48,109 nt of DNA from UMGS1519 sp963621885 (GTDB lineage Bacteria; Actinomycetota; Coriobacteriia; Coriobacteriales; Eggerthellaceae), in NCBI GenBank assembly GCA_963621885.1, contig CAVFFT010000067.1, forward strand, positions 1 through 48,109. Reading direction: 5' to 3'. The position numbers and the translations under genes were made by a program. Shown piece by piece: positions 9,501 through 16,665 of the stretch (its first letter is position 1; the number at the start of each line of letters is the position of its first letter). The notes beneath the pieces were generated by a model. The model saw nothing but the letters and a program-made list of their open reading frames with translations, did no database searches and was not told where the DNA came from.

Positions 9501-10000
9501 ACGAGCGCCGCCTCAAGCTCCTCAAAGCTCGTGCAGAGCTTCCCGCAGCTTTCCTCAAGCTCATGCCCGCATTCAAATCGAAGCGGATGCGCGACGCCCG
9601 CCTTCTTTGGCGGCAGTTTGCGCAGAAGGCTTGAAGCCGATGCAACAACCACGATTTCGTCGCCCTGCGCAAGGCGATTCAGCGCCTCAAGCCGGCGGGC
9701 AACCTCTTTCGCGTTCGCCCGTTTCGCTTCAAACGCGAACTCGCTTCTCTGCGGAAAACGCAGGACCTTCTCTTCGCCAATGTAGGCAGCGACTATGCGT
9801 GAGAAATCGTTCGCGTAATCCTCGCCCGGCACCACGACGAATGTCGGCTGGGGCGTGCGCGCCATACGGGCGGCCACGAGAAAGGGTCGCGCCGACGAGG
9901 CCACGCCAAGTGCGGCGTCCTCGCACGCGTCGATCTTTCCCCAAAAGGCGTCAAGCGCGCCTGATTTATCAAGTGCCTGCGATAGCGCATCAATAAGCAT
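6551..10000 (-). CDS. mfd: Transcription-repair coupling factor
   Basis: Mfd displaces RNA polymerase stalled at lesions and recruits UvrA. 1149 residues from the ATG at 10000, chosen because AAGAAGG sits 7 nt upstream; the frame stays open further but with implausible sequence. The UvrB-like N-terminal modules run to about residue 450. The RNA-polymerase-interacting domain has PGDYVVHAAHGIALF. The translocase has Walker A GDVGFGKTEVALRAA (near 632), Walker B DEEQRFGV (near 735) and GRVGRSS. The TRG-region stretch LEIRGAGNMLGAEQSG and a C-terminal D7 domain follow. It is divergent from nth, so two repair genes share one promoter region. Confidence 0.96.
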   Translation of the reverse strand: MLIDALSQALDKSGALDAFWGKIDACEDAALGVASSARPFLVAARMARTPQPTFVVVPGEDYANDFSRIVAAYIGEEKVLRFPQRSEFAFEAKRANAKEVARRLEALNRLAQGDEIVVVASASSLLRKLPPKKAGVAHPLRFECGHELEESCGKLCTSFEELEAALVERGYENTGELEGQGSFAVHGGVIDIYPGNLSYPVRIDFFGDEVDEIRRIVPATGQSIASLESVDIYPVREFVLDARTLAKARSRLAQEASSNPVARELYEALDGGLVPDREGLLLRYCYDETAQFADYLPADALTVLVEPRALIDEALHFSDELASRAKGSRAPIDAYYTEPASLDFGDCPRASYASIVRVGATFDAEMKVKRTNVAGGAEKLFGRLRELANDRMAVLFSIPHYRAREDMKLTLVDLGIPFKEWHEGEEGADKLSRGVVTITETDIPLGMIFPQAHLALVSINDTQGSGSLHTRGHVDVTQITFPFNPGDYVVHAAHGIALFKEIVRQDIDGSMRDYLLLEYAESDKLYVPVEQLDRISRYVGPEGASPRLTRLNTADWSRALDKARKATKKLAFDLVDIYTRRQASEGFRYSPDTTWQKEMEDSFPWQETSDQLAAIADVKADMESSRPMDRLVCGDVGFGKTEVALRAAFKATQDKKQVMVLCPTTILAQQHYITFKERFDPFDVKVEVLSRFRTPAEQRQIIAGFAEGEISVLIGTHRLLSSDVNPKDLGLLIIDEEQRFGVGAKEQLKNLRESVDVLTLSATPIPRTMQMSLSGVRDMSLILTPPDDRRPVQVVVGEWDPDAVADAIRRELARGGQVYYVSNRVKDIDEAVERVHTVAGEARVGIAHGKMSKEELECVMEDFSAGEIDVLVATTIIESGIDNPHTNTLIIEDSHRLGLAQLYQLKGRVGRSSTQAYAYFMFPGNIQMTTEAMDRLQAINENRELGSGMRIAMKDLEIRGAGNMLGAEQSGNMSAVGFDLFAQMLAEAVNATREGRVDKSTLIPQALSDITVNVHAHAYLPQEYVTDPEQRVLLYRRLAACGDLNVLDQIEKDTCLTYGDMPQAAKNFFAKSRIKALAAARNIRLISVAAGVLMIEPVHVTREQLIPLKRKGSRYVERTQRLTVPMRYFKLADESELSLSDIARFIEEL

Positions 10001-10040
10001 GGACATCCTTCTTCGCTTGCAAAAGCGTCTCCAACACGAA

Positions 10041-10061
10041 AAGCCCGCACAAGGGCGGGTT
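10041..10061 (-). other. Terminator-like hairpin in the mfd leader
   Basis: On the minus strand AACCCGC, loop CCTTGT, GCGGGCT makes a 7-bp stem (10042-10048 with 10055-10061) followed by TTTCG. It lies about 40 nt before the mfd start codon, not after any minus-strand gene, so it could be a leader attenuator. TATACT lies upstream on the minus strand (about 10071-10076). Its role is inferred only. Confidence 0.35.
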
Positions 10062-10130
10062 ACAATGTCGAGTATAAAGTCGAAGCGACGAGACAAGTAG
10101 ACCGAGTCGGTAAATGCAGGAGGTACGCAC

Positions 10131-10793
10131 ATGCCGCGCGAGAAGATGGCTGACAAGAAGGCGCGTGCCGCGGAGGTGGAAAAGCGCATGTTCGCGCATT
10201 ATGGCGCCGGCGATACCTCGCTCGATTACCAAAGCCCCTTCGAGCTAACCATCGCCGTTGTGCTGTCCGCGCAGTGCACGGATGCGGCCGTCAACAAGGT
10301 GACGCCAAAGCTTTTCGCCGCCTATCCTGACGCCGCGGCTCTCGCGCAAGCCCACCTCGCCGACGTGGAAGAGATCATCCATCCGCTCGGATTCTTCCAC
10401 ACGAAGGCGCGCAACATCATCCGGCTCGCACAGGTATCGCTTGAGGAATTCGGCGGCGAAATTCCGAACGACATCGACAAGCTCCAGCACCTTCCCGGCG
10501 TCGGCCGTAAGACCGCTAATGTCGTCATGTGCGAAGCGTTCAAGAACCCGCAGGGCATCGCGGTCGACACGCACGTGTTCCGTATCTCGCACCGGCTCAA
10601 ATTCGCCGGCCCATCAGCCGATACGCCGCAAAAGACCGAAGAGGCGCTGCTGAAGATCTACCCGCAAAGCGACTGGCTCTATATCAATCACCAGTGGGTG
10701 CAATTCGGGCGCGACTTCTGCCGCGCAAGAAACCCCCTGTGCGCCGATTGCATTATCGGGGAGCTCTGCCCCACCCGCGGCACTTGGAGCTAG
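10131..10793 (+). CDS. nth: Endonuclease III
   Basis: Base-excision glycosylase/AP lyase for oxidised pyrimidines. 220 residues, standard size. The helix-hairpin-helix LPGVGRKTA carries catalytic Lys127, VDTHV carries Asp146, and the [4Fe-4S] loop is complete as Cys197-x6-Cys204-x2-Cys207-x5-Cys213. A strong AGGAGG ribosome site lies 8 nt before the ATG. Its stop overlaps by 4 nt the stop of the convergent HAD gene, so there is no room for a terminator between them. Confidence 0.97.
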   Translation: MPREKMADKKARAAEVEKRMFAHYGAGDTSLDYQSPFELTIAVVLSAQCTDAAVNKVTPKLFAAYPDAAALAQAHLADVEEIIHPLGFFHTKARNIIRLAQVSLEEFGGEIPNDIDKLQHLPGVGRKTANVVMCEAFKNPQGIAVDTHVFRISHRLKFAGPSADTPQKTEEALLKIYPQSDWLYINHQWVQFGRDFCRARNPLCADCIIGELCPTRGTWS

Positions 10794-11554
10794 AACAGCC
10801 CGAGCTTCTTGCAAGCGTTCCAGATGCCATCCTCGTCAATATGGCTCGTGATATAGGTCGCCTTCGCCTTCAAAGGCTCGCAGGCATTGCCTATCGCGAC
10901 GCTTTCCCATTCGCAGCCAAACATGCTCAGGTCGTTCGTGCCGTCGCCAAAAACGAGCGCATCCTCATAAGGAGCGTCAAACAGATCCATCATCTTGCGG
11001 ATGCCCACGTCTTTGAACGTCGGCTCGAAAAACACGCTTTCAGGGCTATAGCGCGCCCAGGGCACACCCATAAAATCAAGCTGCGTCTCTTCCCCCATCG
11101 CGCAGGGAATGAACATCTTGTAGATGGTATCGATGTCGTCAATGCGCATATCGGGCTCGTACACGGTGCGCGCGTAGTCGTCCGGCAAGCCGTCGCAGTA
11201 TTCCCGCGAAGGCGTGTAGCGCACCATCTCGTTTCGCGTGGTCACCGCCCAGGGAATGCCAATCTCATCAAAGGAATGCAGGAGGCGCTTGCACGGCTCC
11301 AAATCGAGTCCGCGCATCCACTTGAGCTCGCCTTCAACCGTCACCGAGTAGCCGCCATCGGCGACAAGCGACGTGATGCCTTCCGCCTCCATGCGCGCAA
11401 AAGCGTCAGCCTGCAGCCGGCCAGTCGCGACGCTGACGAAATGCCCCTGTTCGCGCAGCATATCAAGCGCGCGGCGGGCAGATTCGGGAATGGCGTTATG
11501 CGCTCGCGACCGCAGTGTGCCGTCGTAGTCGAAAAAGAGGTAGCGCTTTCTCAC
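10790..11554 (-). CDS. Cof-type HAD phosphatase
   Basis: 254 residues. HAD motif I is FFDYDGTL (nucleophile and acid Asp), motif II is in VSVATGRL, and motif IV is VFGDGTNDLSMF, with an alpha/beta C2 cap between them as in Cof/YidA proteins that dephosphorylate sugar phosphates, flavin or nucleotide intermediates. The substrate cannot be predicted. The start is a GTG that overlaps the hyaD stop (GTGA), so it is translated as the last gene of the hydrogenase maturation transcript, though a functional link is not evident. Confidence 0.85.
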   Translation of the reverse strand: MRKRYLFFDYDGTLRSRAHNAIPESARRALDMLREQGHFVSVATGRLQADAFARMEAEGITSLVADGGYSVTVEGELKWMRGLDLEPCKRLLHSFDEIGIPWAVTTRNEMVRYTPSREYCDGLPDDYARTVYEPDMRIDDIDTIYKMFIPCAMGEETQLDFMGVPWARYSPESVFFEPTFKDVGIRKMMDLFDAPYEDALVFGDGTNDLSMFGCEWESVAIGNACEPLKAKATYITSHIDEDGIWNACKKLGLF

Positions 11555-12096
11555 TGTTGCTCACCAGGAATCAAGGTGTGGTGAAAGCCGGGTTGCACCA
11601 GTTCGCCCGTCTCACGCACGCGAATCTCGCAACCATTGCGCACAAGCTCAGCCAGAATGGCATCGATAAGCGACGGAAGCTTCTCAAGAACAACCGGCGT
11701 CAAGCCCACCACGAATTCAGACGGCGAGGCGTTCTCGACTTGCATGCCAAAACAGACTCCCTCGGCGCGATAACCCAACAGCGCAGCCGCATCAAAGAGG
11801 TCCGCGAGCTTGAGCTCGTGCAACGAACCCATCGGGGTGCCCCGCCGCGCAACGTCATCGGGCGTGTAGCGGAAAATGGTGCCCGCCGGCTCTCCGGTCT
11901 CGTCGATGGCGTCGACGCTGATCATAAGGTCGTAATCGTTCACCTTCCCGATCATGTCGAGCGTCATGCAGCCGGCCGAACACAAGTCGACCGAATCAGG
12001 CATCTCATAGGCATCGCGCATCTGACGATAGGCCTCGATGCCAATGCCGTCGTCAAGCATCAACTCATTGCCGACGCAAAGTACAATTATCTTCAT
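11551..12096 (-). CDS. hyaD: [NiFe]-hydrogenase maturation endopeptidase
   Basis: 181 residues of the HycI/HyaD protease family, which clips the C-terminal tail of the hydrogenase large subunit after nickel insertion. Seen: the N-terminal VLCVGNELMLDDGIGIEAY, where the first nickel-sensing acid is Asp in place of the usual Glu, and the second acid in MISVDAIDETGEPAG. It lies 15 nt downstream of a small membrane-protein gene and two genes after hyaC. Its expected target is the 20-residue tail of the large subunit encoded at 13384-15090. The ribosome site is weak, which suggests coupling to the upstream gene. Confidence 0.9.
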   Translation of the reverse strand: MKIIVLCVGNELMLDDGIGIEAYRQMRDAYEMPDSVDLCSAGCMTLDMIGKVNDYDLMISVDAIDETGEPAGTIFRYTPDDVARRGTPMGSLHELKLADLFDAAALLGYRAEGVCFGMQVENASPSEFVVGLTPVVLEKLPSLIDAILAELVRNGCEIRVRETGELVQPGFHHTLIPGEQQ

Positions 12097-12111
12097 GGGT
12101 GAATCCGAATC

Positions 12112-12576
12112 CTAGGCCACAAGCGGGGCGCGCACGCAGAGGTTGTAATACGTGGCGAGACCCAGCAAAAGCAGGCCGCCAATGACCGCGCAGACCGCCC
12201 AGATCTTCTCCGCGCGCTGGAACTGCTTCTTCGTCTTCCCCTTCCGAATGGCGAGAATGGCCGCATAGGGGGCGGAAAAGTAGGCGAAGGCGAAAGTGAC
12301 CACCGTCAAAAGGACAAGCGCGCCAATGCCAAAACCGGTCGCAAGAGGCGACTGGAGGCTATACCAGGCGAAAAGGCAATTGTCAGCGAACAGCCAAAGC
12401 GGATACCAGAGAATCGTCACCCAGATTCCCTTTGCAGGACCCCAAATCGGAGGAAGGAAGAGCGCCGCGATATTGACGGGCGGCAGGCCTTCCATATACG
12501 AGCGAGCCGTTTCAAGCTCGCGATCGGTATCAGGGGGAATGGCGTTTTCCTTGTTGTAATAGATGTCAGATTGCAT
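12112..12576 (-). CDS. Small three-helix membrane protein of the hydrogenase locus, unrecognised
   Basis: 154 residues. A soluble N-terminal 35 residues (with a PPDTDRELETARSYMEG stretch) are followed by an amphipathic stretch and about three membrane segments (PAKGIWVTILWYPLWLFA; TGFGIGALVLLTVVTFAFAY; the last near residues 128-147), with a short basic loop RKGKTKKQFQRAEK in between. I do not recognise a named family, though it resembles DUF2628-like inner-membrane proteins. It sits between hyaC and hyaD, after a terminator, so a link to hydrogenase assembly is suggested by position only. Confidence 0.65.
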   Translation of the reverse strand: MQSDIYYNKENAIPPDTDRELETARSYMEGLPPVNIAALFLPPIWGPAKGIWVTILWYPLWLFADNCLFAWYSLQSPLATGFGIGALVLLTVVTFAFAYFSAPYAAILAIRKGKTKKQFQRAEKIWAVCAVIGGLLLLGLATYYNLCVRAPLVA

Positions 12577-12625
12577 GTGTCTTCGTTTCTCACGCTGCCC
12601 AACAAGTCACTTCTTGATTATAGGG

Positions 12626-12660
12626 ACAAAAAAGAACCCGCCTCATACGGGGCGGGTTCT
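12626..12660 (-). terminator. Strong intrinsic terminator after hyaC
   Basis: On the minus strand AGAACCCGCC, an 8-nt loop, GGCGGGTTCT: a perfect 10-bp GC-rich stem (12633-12642 with 12651-12660) followed by TTTTTTG. It lies 34 nt after the hyaC stop and should strongly reduce transcription into the downstream membrane protein and hyaD. Confidence 0.9.
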
Positions 12661-12693
12661 CTCGGCTTAAGGCCTATTTACCTTGTCGAAGGA

Positions 12694-13383
12694 CTAGTGG
12701 ATGGAATCATCCTTGCCAACGATCACATGACGCTCAGGGTCGTACACGAAACCGCCGTGCTCCTTGCGGAGGAACATTGCCTTCAGAGTATCAACGCCGT
12801 CCAGCATCACGAGGTAGAAGTGCGCGATCATGAAGATGATCATGACGAACATGCCGAACCAGTGGAAGATGCGCACGGACATCACGCCACCGAGCAGGTT
12901 CACGCAGAACTGGCTGAGAGCAAGACCGCTCGTGGGCTCCCAAAGCGCGAAACCAGTCCACGCCATGAAGAGGATGAGCAGGCCAGCGAACCAGTAGGCG
13001 AGCTTCTGAAGCGGATTGAACTTCGCGGTCAGAGGATGCTCGTCCTTCATGCCCAGGTAGTAACGAACCATCGGAGCCATCTGATGCTTGTTGTCTGCCT
13101 GCGGGACCCAGTTCTTGATGTCCTTGTCCATGATGCGCGTGCCGTTGGCCGGAGCGCTCTTGAGCGTGAACATGAAGACCACGCGGACGATCAGGTTGAG
13201 CACCAGCAGCATGCCGCAGAAGACGTGCACGCCACGGCAAATCACCATGATCTCAGGGAACATCGGGTAGTGAATCTGGAAGCCCGTGAAAATCAGCAGG
13301 AGCATGCAGAACAGGTTCACGTAATGCGTAATGACCAAGGGAAGCGGATGGGCCTCCTTGTAATGGGCCATATGCTGTGACAT
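12694..13383 (-). CDS. hyaC: [NiFe]-hydrogenase cytochrome b subunit
   Basis: 229 residues, a HyaC/HupC-type membrane cytochrome b that takes electrons from the small subunit and passes them to the quinone pool. Four main hydrophobic segments are visible, with His residues placed for haem ligation (VITHYVNLF, GVHVFCGMLL, FHWFGMFVMI, IAHFYLVML). A soluble loop of about 50 residues (KSAPANGTRIMDKDIKNW onward) lies between helices 2 and 3. The ATG follows the hyaB stop directly, so translation is coupled. A terminator follows. Confidence 0.9.
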   Translation of the reverse strand: MSQHMAHYKEAHPLPLVITHYVNLFCMLLLIFTGFQIHYPMFPEIMVICRGVHVFCGMLLVLNLIVRVVFMFTLKSAPANGTRIMDKDIKNWVPQADNKHQMAPMVRYYLGMKDEHPLTAKFNPLQKLAYWFAGLLILFMAWTGFALWEPTSGLALSQFCVNLLGGVMSVRIFHWFGMFVMIIFMIAHFYLVMLDGVDTLKAMFLRKEHGGFVYDPERHVIVGKDDSIH

Positions 13384-15090
13384 TTACCTCACCCCCCAGG
13401 GATTCGTGACGGTTTCGAAATGACGACCAGTGGCGGGTTCGGTGATGTGGACCGCGCAAGCGGTGCACGGGTCGAAGCTGTGGACGGTGCGCAGCGCGTT
13501 GATGGGCTGCTCGATGTCCGTCACCGGGCAACCGATGAGAGCCTGCTCCATCGGGCCGTGCTCGCCATTCGCGTTCATCGGAGCGATGTTCCACGTGGTC
13601 GGGATGATGATCTGGTAACCCGTGATCTTGCCATCCTTGACATGCTCGGTGTGGTAGAGAGCGCCACGCGGAGCCTCCCAGAAGCCCGTGCCGTCGCCAG
13701 TCGTGGTGGTTGCGGCGCGGAAGTACTCGGAGTCGCCACCCTTGACAGCCTCGATGAGCTCCTGGATCCAGTCCTTGATCAGGCCGGCGATGTACACGCA
13801 CTCGACGTTGCGAGCAGCGATACGACCGAGGGTCGACTGCAGGACGCTGAGGTCACCCTCATGACCAAGGGTCTTGAGGAGGCCATCGACCTGGGTCTTG
13901 AAGAACTTGTTGCCACGCAGGTAAGCTGCGAGCACACGGGAGAACGGACCAGCCTCATGCGGCTTGCCGTCGTACTGCGGGCTCTTCGCCCAGGTGTAAC
14001 GATCGTTGATCTCCTGCTTGGCCTCGTCCTTGTAGTAAGGGGTGTACTCGGGGTGAGTAACGCCCTCGCGCGGGTTGAGGTTGAGCGTAGCCTCGCCCTC
14101 GTCCTGATACCAGGAAGAGCCAATGTACTCGGTGATGAGGTCCTCGTTGACTTCGGAAAGCTTGAGGTCGTCGCTGACAACACCGGAAGGCAGGTAGCGG
14201 TTGGCCATCTCGAAGGTCGGGTCGTCGAAAACGCCCCAAGCGACGTAGCGGCCAACGCCCTTGCCGAAGCCGAAGGCTGCGGTGTAGTAAGGAGCGATTG
14301 CGAGGGTGTCCTGCACCAGCGTGGTGGAAACCCAGTCGTAAACCTCGTTTGCGAGGCTCCAGAGGTCGTCGAGCTTCTCCTCGGTCGGAACCCACATGGT
14401 GCCGCCGACGGTGCTCGTCATGATGTGAGGCATCTTGCCGCCGATGAGGCCGCAGATCTCGGAGGCCTTCGACTGCATCGTGAGAGCCTCGAGGTAATGC
14501 GCGGTGGCGATAAGGTCGAGCTCGGCGGGCAGGTTGTAACCAAGACCGTCGTCGCCATCCTTATGGCCCTTGCTGCCCTCGCAGGAGAACCAGTTGCCGG
14601 AGAAGATGGAGAGCTGGCCATTCTCAGCGAACTTCGTCAGGCGCTCAGCGAGCAGCTTGAAGTCGGTGTTCGTCGAGGTGCCGGCGGTCTCAGCAAGCTT
14701 CTGAGCGGCTGCCGGATCGGCGTTGAGAGCGTTCAGCGGATCGACAAAGTCGAGAGCGCACAGGTTGTAGAACCACAGGATGTGGCTGTGCAGGAACTGG
14801 CCGGCCTCAACGATGTTGCGGATGATACGTGCGTTGTTAGAAATGGTAATGCCATAAGCATGCTCGCCAGCGAGGCTGGAAGCGTGGCAATGGGAAACCG
14901 GGCAAACGCCGCAAATGCGCTGCACGATCTGCGCAGCATCTTCAGGCGTGCGGTTCTCAACGACGAGCTCCATGCCGCGGAATGCGCCACCGGAAACCCA
15001 AGCGTTGGTTACAACGCCGTCCTTGACTTCCATCTCAGCGCGAAGATGTCCCTCAATACGGGTGATCGGGTCGATGATAGAACGTGCCAT
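13384..15090 (-). CDS. hyaB: [NiFe]-hydrogenase large subunit
   Basis: 568 residues carrying the Ni-Fe active site. Both cysteine pairs are present: RICGVCPVSHCH (Cys60, Cys63, His67) and C-terminal DPCTACAVH (Cys542, Cys545, His548). A 20-residue tail (ITEPATGRHFETVTNPWGVR) follows His548 and is the expected substrate of the HyaD protease. Motifs fit membrane-bound uptake (group 1) hydrogenases; HydDB recognises a group 1i from Coriobacteriia that this set probably belongs to, by inference. It lies 3 nt after the small-subunit gene and abuts hyaC. Confidence 0.96.
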   Translation of the reverse strand: MARSIIDPITRIEGHLRAEMEVKDGVVTNAWVSGGAFRGMELVVENRTPEDAAQIVQRICGVCPVSHCHASSLAGEHAYGITISNNARIIRNIVEAGQFLHSHILWFYNLCALDFVDPLNALNADPAAAQKLAETAGTSTNTDFKLLAERLTKFAENGQLSIFSGNWFSCEGSKGHKDGDDGLGYNLPAELDLIATAHYLEALTMQSKASEICGLIGGKMPHIMTSTVGGTMWVPTEEKLDDLWSLANEVYDWVSTTLVQDTLAIAPYYTAAFGFGKGVGRYVAWGVFDDPTFEMANRYLPSGVVSDDLKLSEVNEDLITEYIGSSWYQDEGEATLNLNPREGVTHPEYTPYYKDEAKQEINDRYTWAKSPQYDGKPHEAGPFSRVLAAYLRGNKFFKTQVDGLLKTLGHEGDLSVLQSTLGRIAARNVECVYIAGLIKDWIQELIEAVKGGDSEYFRAATTTTGDGTGFWEAPRGALYHTEHVKDGKITGYQIIIPTTWNIAPMNANGEHGPMEQALIGCPVTDIEQPINALRTVHSFDPCTACAVHITEPATGRHFETVTNPWGVR

Positions 15091-15093
15091 CTG

Positions 15094-16311
15094 CTATTCA
15101 CCTTCCTTCTTCAAAACACCTTCGTCGTACTGACCGATGGCCTGCGCCGGATGCTTCGCATCCCACTCGCGGACTTCCTCAGTAGGAACGAAATCGAAAC
15201 GCTTCTTTGCCTTCATGCCGAGCGCATGAACGACAACAGCGGCTGCCACAACGCCAACAGCAATCCAGCTGATGGTCGTCGGCTGCAGCGGCACCCCACC
15301 GATGCGCAAATCGCGATGGCGCATATAGAACGGGGTGTTGACCTCGACCCAGTTGTCGCCCGGATCAAGCGGGTTCGCTTCGCAGCAACCGATGCACGGA
15401 GCGCCGGACTCGACGCACCAGGAACGGCGATGGTTGTAGCGAACGATGCCGCAATTGGCGCGGGTCTGCGGACCACGGCAACCAACAGCGTAGAGGCAGT
15501 AGTTCTTCGCCTCTTCTTCGCTACCGAACTGGTAAACGAATTCGCCATTCTCGAAGTGACCACGACGCTCGCAGTTGTCATGGATGGTCTGGTCGAAGAT
15601 GACCGACGGCTTGTTCTGCGAATTGAGCTTGGGCAGCGTCTGCATCATAACGACGTCAACCAGCACTGCGACAAGCCACTCGGGATTCGCGGGGCAACCG
15701 GGAATGTTCACGACAGGCTTGTCGATTCCCATTTCCTGCAGATACTTCTGGCAACCCATGGCTCCAGACGTGTTGGGCTCAGCGCCCATCCAACCACCGT
15801 TGACTGCGCAGGAACCCATTGCCACGATTGCGTTGGCGTTCTCTGCGGTCTCGATGAACGAATCGATACCCGGTTCGCCAGCAACACGCAATGCGTTGCC
15901 TTCCCAGCGCGTGAGCAAAGCTCCTTCGTACACGAGAACGTAGTTGCCAGCAGCAATCGTCTGCTTGCGCGCCTCTTCCACCGAGTAGCCAGCCGCTGCG
16001 GAAAGGGTTTCGCAATAGTTCAGCGAAATCATTTCGAGCACGACGGTTGCCGGATCAGGCTCGTCAATCTGAGCGAACGCTTCCGTGCAGCCCGTGCAGG
16101 AAGCACCCTCCATCCAGATAACCGGATAAAGGTTTCCCTCCTGAGCGCCAATCACAGAATCCTCTACGGCCTGCGCTACCTGGGCTACCGTCAGCTGAGA
16201 AAGACCAGCTGCGGCCGCGATGGTCCCGCAAAGCTTCATGAAGCTTCGACGCGTGATGCCGCGCGCATCGAGCATGCTCTGAAACCTAGCGGATTTGGCC
16301 TCGTCTCCCAT
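15094..16311 (-). CDS. hyaA: [NiFe]-hydrogenase small subunit, Tat-exported
   Basis: 405 residues from the ATG at 16311, chosen because AGGAGG lies 7 nt upstream; a GTG at 16317 is too close to it. The twin-arginine signal ITRRSFMK (Arg21-Arg22), then an Ala-rich hydrophobic stretch, exports the folded dimer. Cluster-binding cysteines include EGASCTGC, GSCAVNGG, IPGCPANPE and a dense C-terminal group (RRSWC, GAPCIGCCEANP). A membrane anchor (about 345-365, IAVGVVAAAVVVHAL) and a charged tail follow, so the enzyme should face outside the membrane. First gene of the hya operon. Confidence 0.95.
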   Translation of the reverse strand: MGDEAKSARFQSMLDARGITRRSFMKLCGTIAAAAGLSQLTVAQVAQAVEDSVIGAQEGNLYPVIWMEGASCTGCTEAFAQIDEPDPATVVLEMISLNYCETLSAAAGYSVEEARKQTIAAGNYVLVYEGALLTRWEGNALRVAGEPGIDSFIETAENANAIVAMGSCAVNGGWMGAEPNTSGAMGCQKYLQEMGIDKPVVNIPGCPANPEWLVAVLVDVVMMQTLPKLNSQNKPSVIFDQTIHDNCERRGHFENGEFVYQFGSEEEAKNYCLYAVGCRGPQTRANCGIVRYNHRRSWCVESGAPCIGCCEANPLDPGDNWVEVNTPFYMRHRDLRIGGVPLQPTTISWIAVGVVAAAVVVHALGMKAKKRFDFVPTEEVREWDAKHPAQAIGQYDEGVLKKEGE

Positions 16312-16665
16312 GTGCACACCTCCTTTTGGTGTAAACCCTTACATACCCTACTTGTGGCATTATCCATCACAGACCCCACACATCTGGTGAGTGCGGTCCC
16401 ATTTACCGGCTACCGCACGTGAACGGTCATAAAATGTTACCCGTTAATTTTCTAGTAACATTCCATGAAAGCCACGTACCCCATTATCCATTTTTTGTCG
16501 GAATTTTGGGCGAGTATTTCAGTCAGATTCATTCATTTATTTAGTTAGCTTGCCTTATCCGTTACCCACAAATGAAGGTTTGGCCGCTACCGTTCGCAAT
16601 CGGAAACTTGGACTCGATAGCGTCGCACGCATCAGATAGTATGGAGCGGCTGAAAGAGGTGGAAT
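16312..16665. promoter_or_regulatory. Divergent hya / pheA regulatory region with two spaced dyads
   Basis: 354 bp without a gene, and its middle part (16430-16560) is much more AT-rich than its surroundings. Dyad 1: GTGCGGT (16391-16397) and ACCGCAC (16412-16418), spacer 14. Dyad 2: AATGTTAC (16433-16440) and GTAACATT (16455-16462), spacer 14. Their centres are 43 bp apart, close to four helical turns. On the minus strand GGATAAT near 16360 could be the hyaA -10. The GTTACCC of dyad 2 recurs near 16560. The dyads look like operators for the hydrogenase operon. Confidence 0.5.

Noticed and set aside
13420..16422. A 1000-codon open frame on the plus strand across the hydrogenase genes
   Set aside because: It is exactly antisense to hyaA/hyaB/hyaC, which have clear motifs, and its translation has no recognisable domain. 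GC-rich third positions keep opposite frames open.
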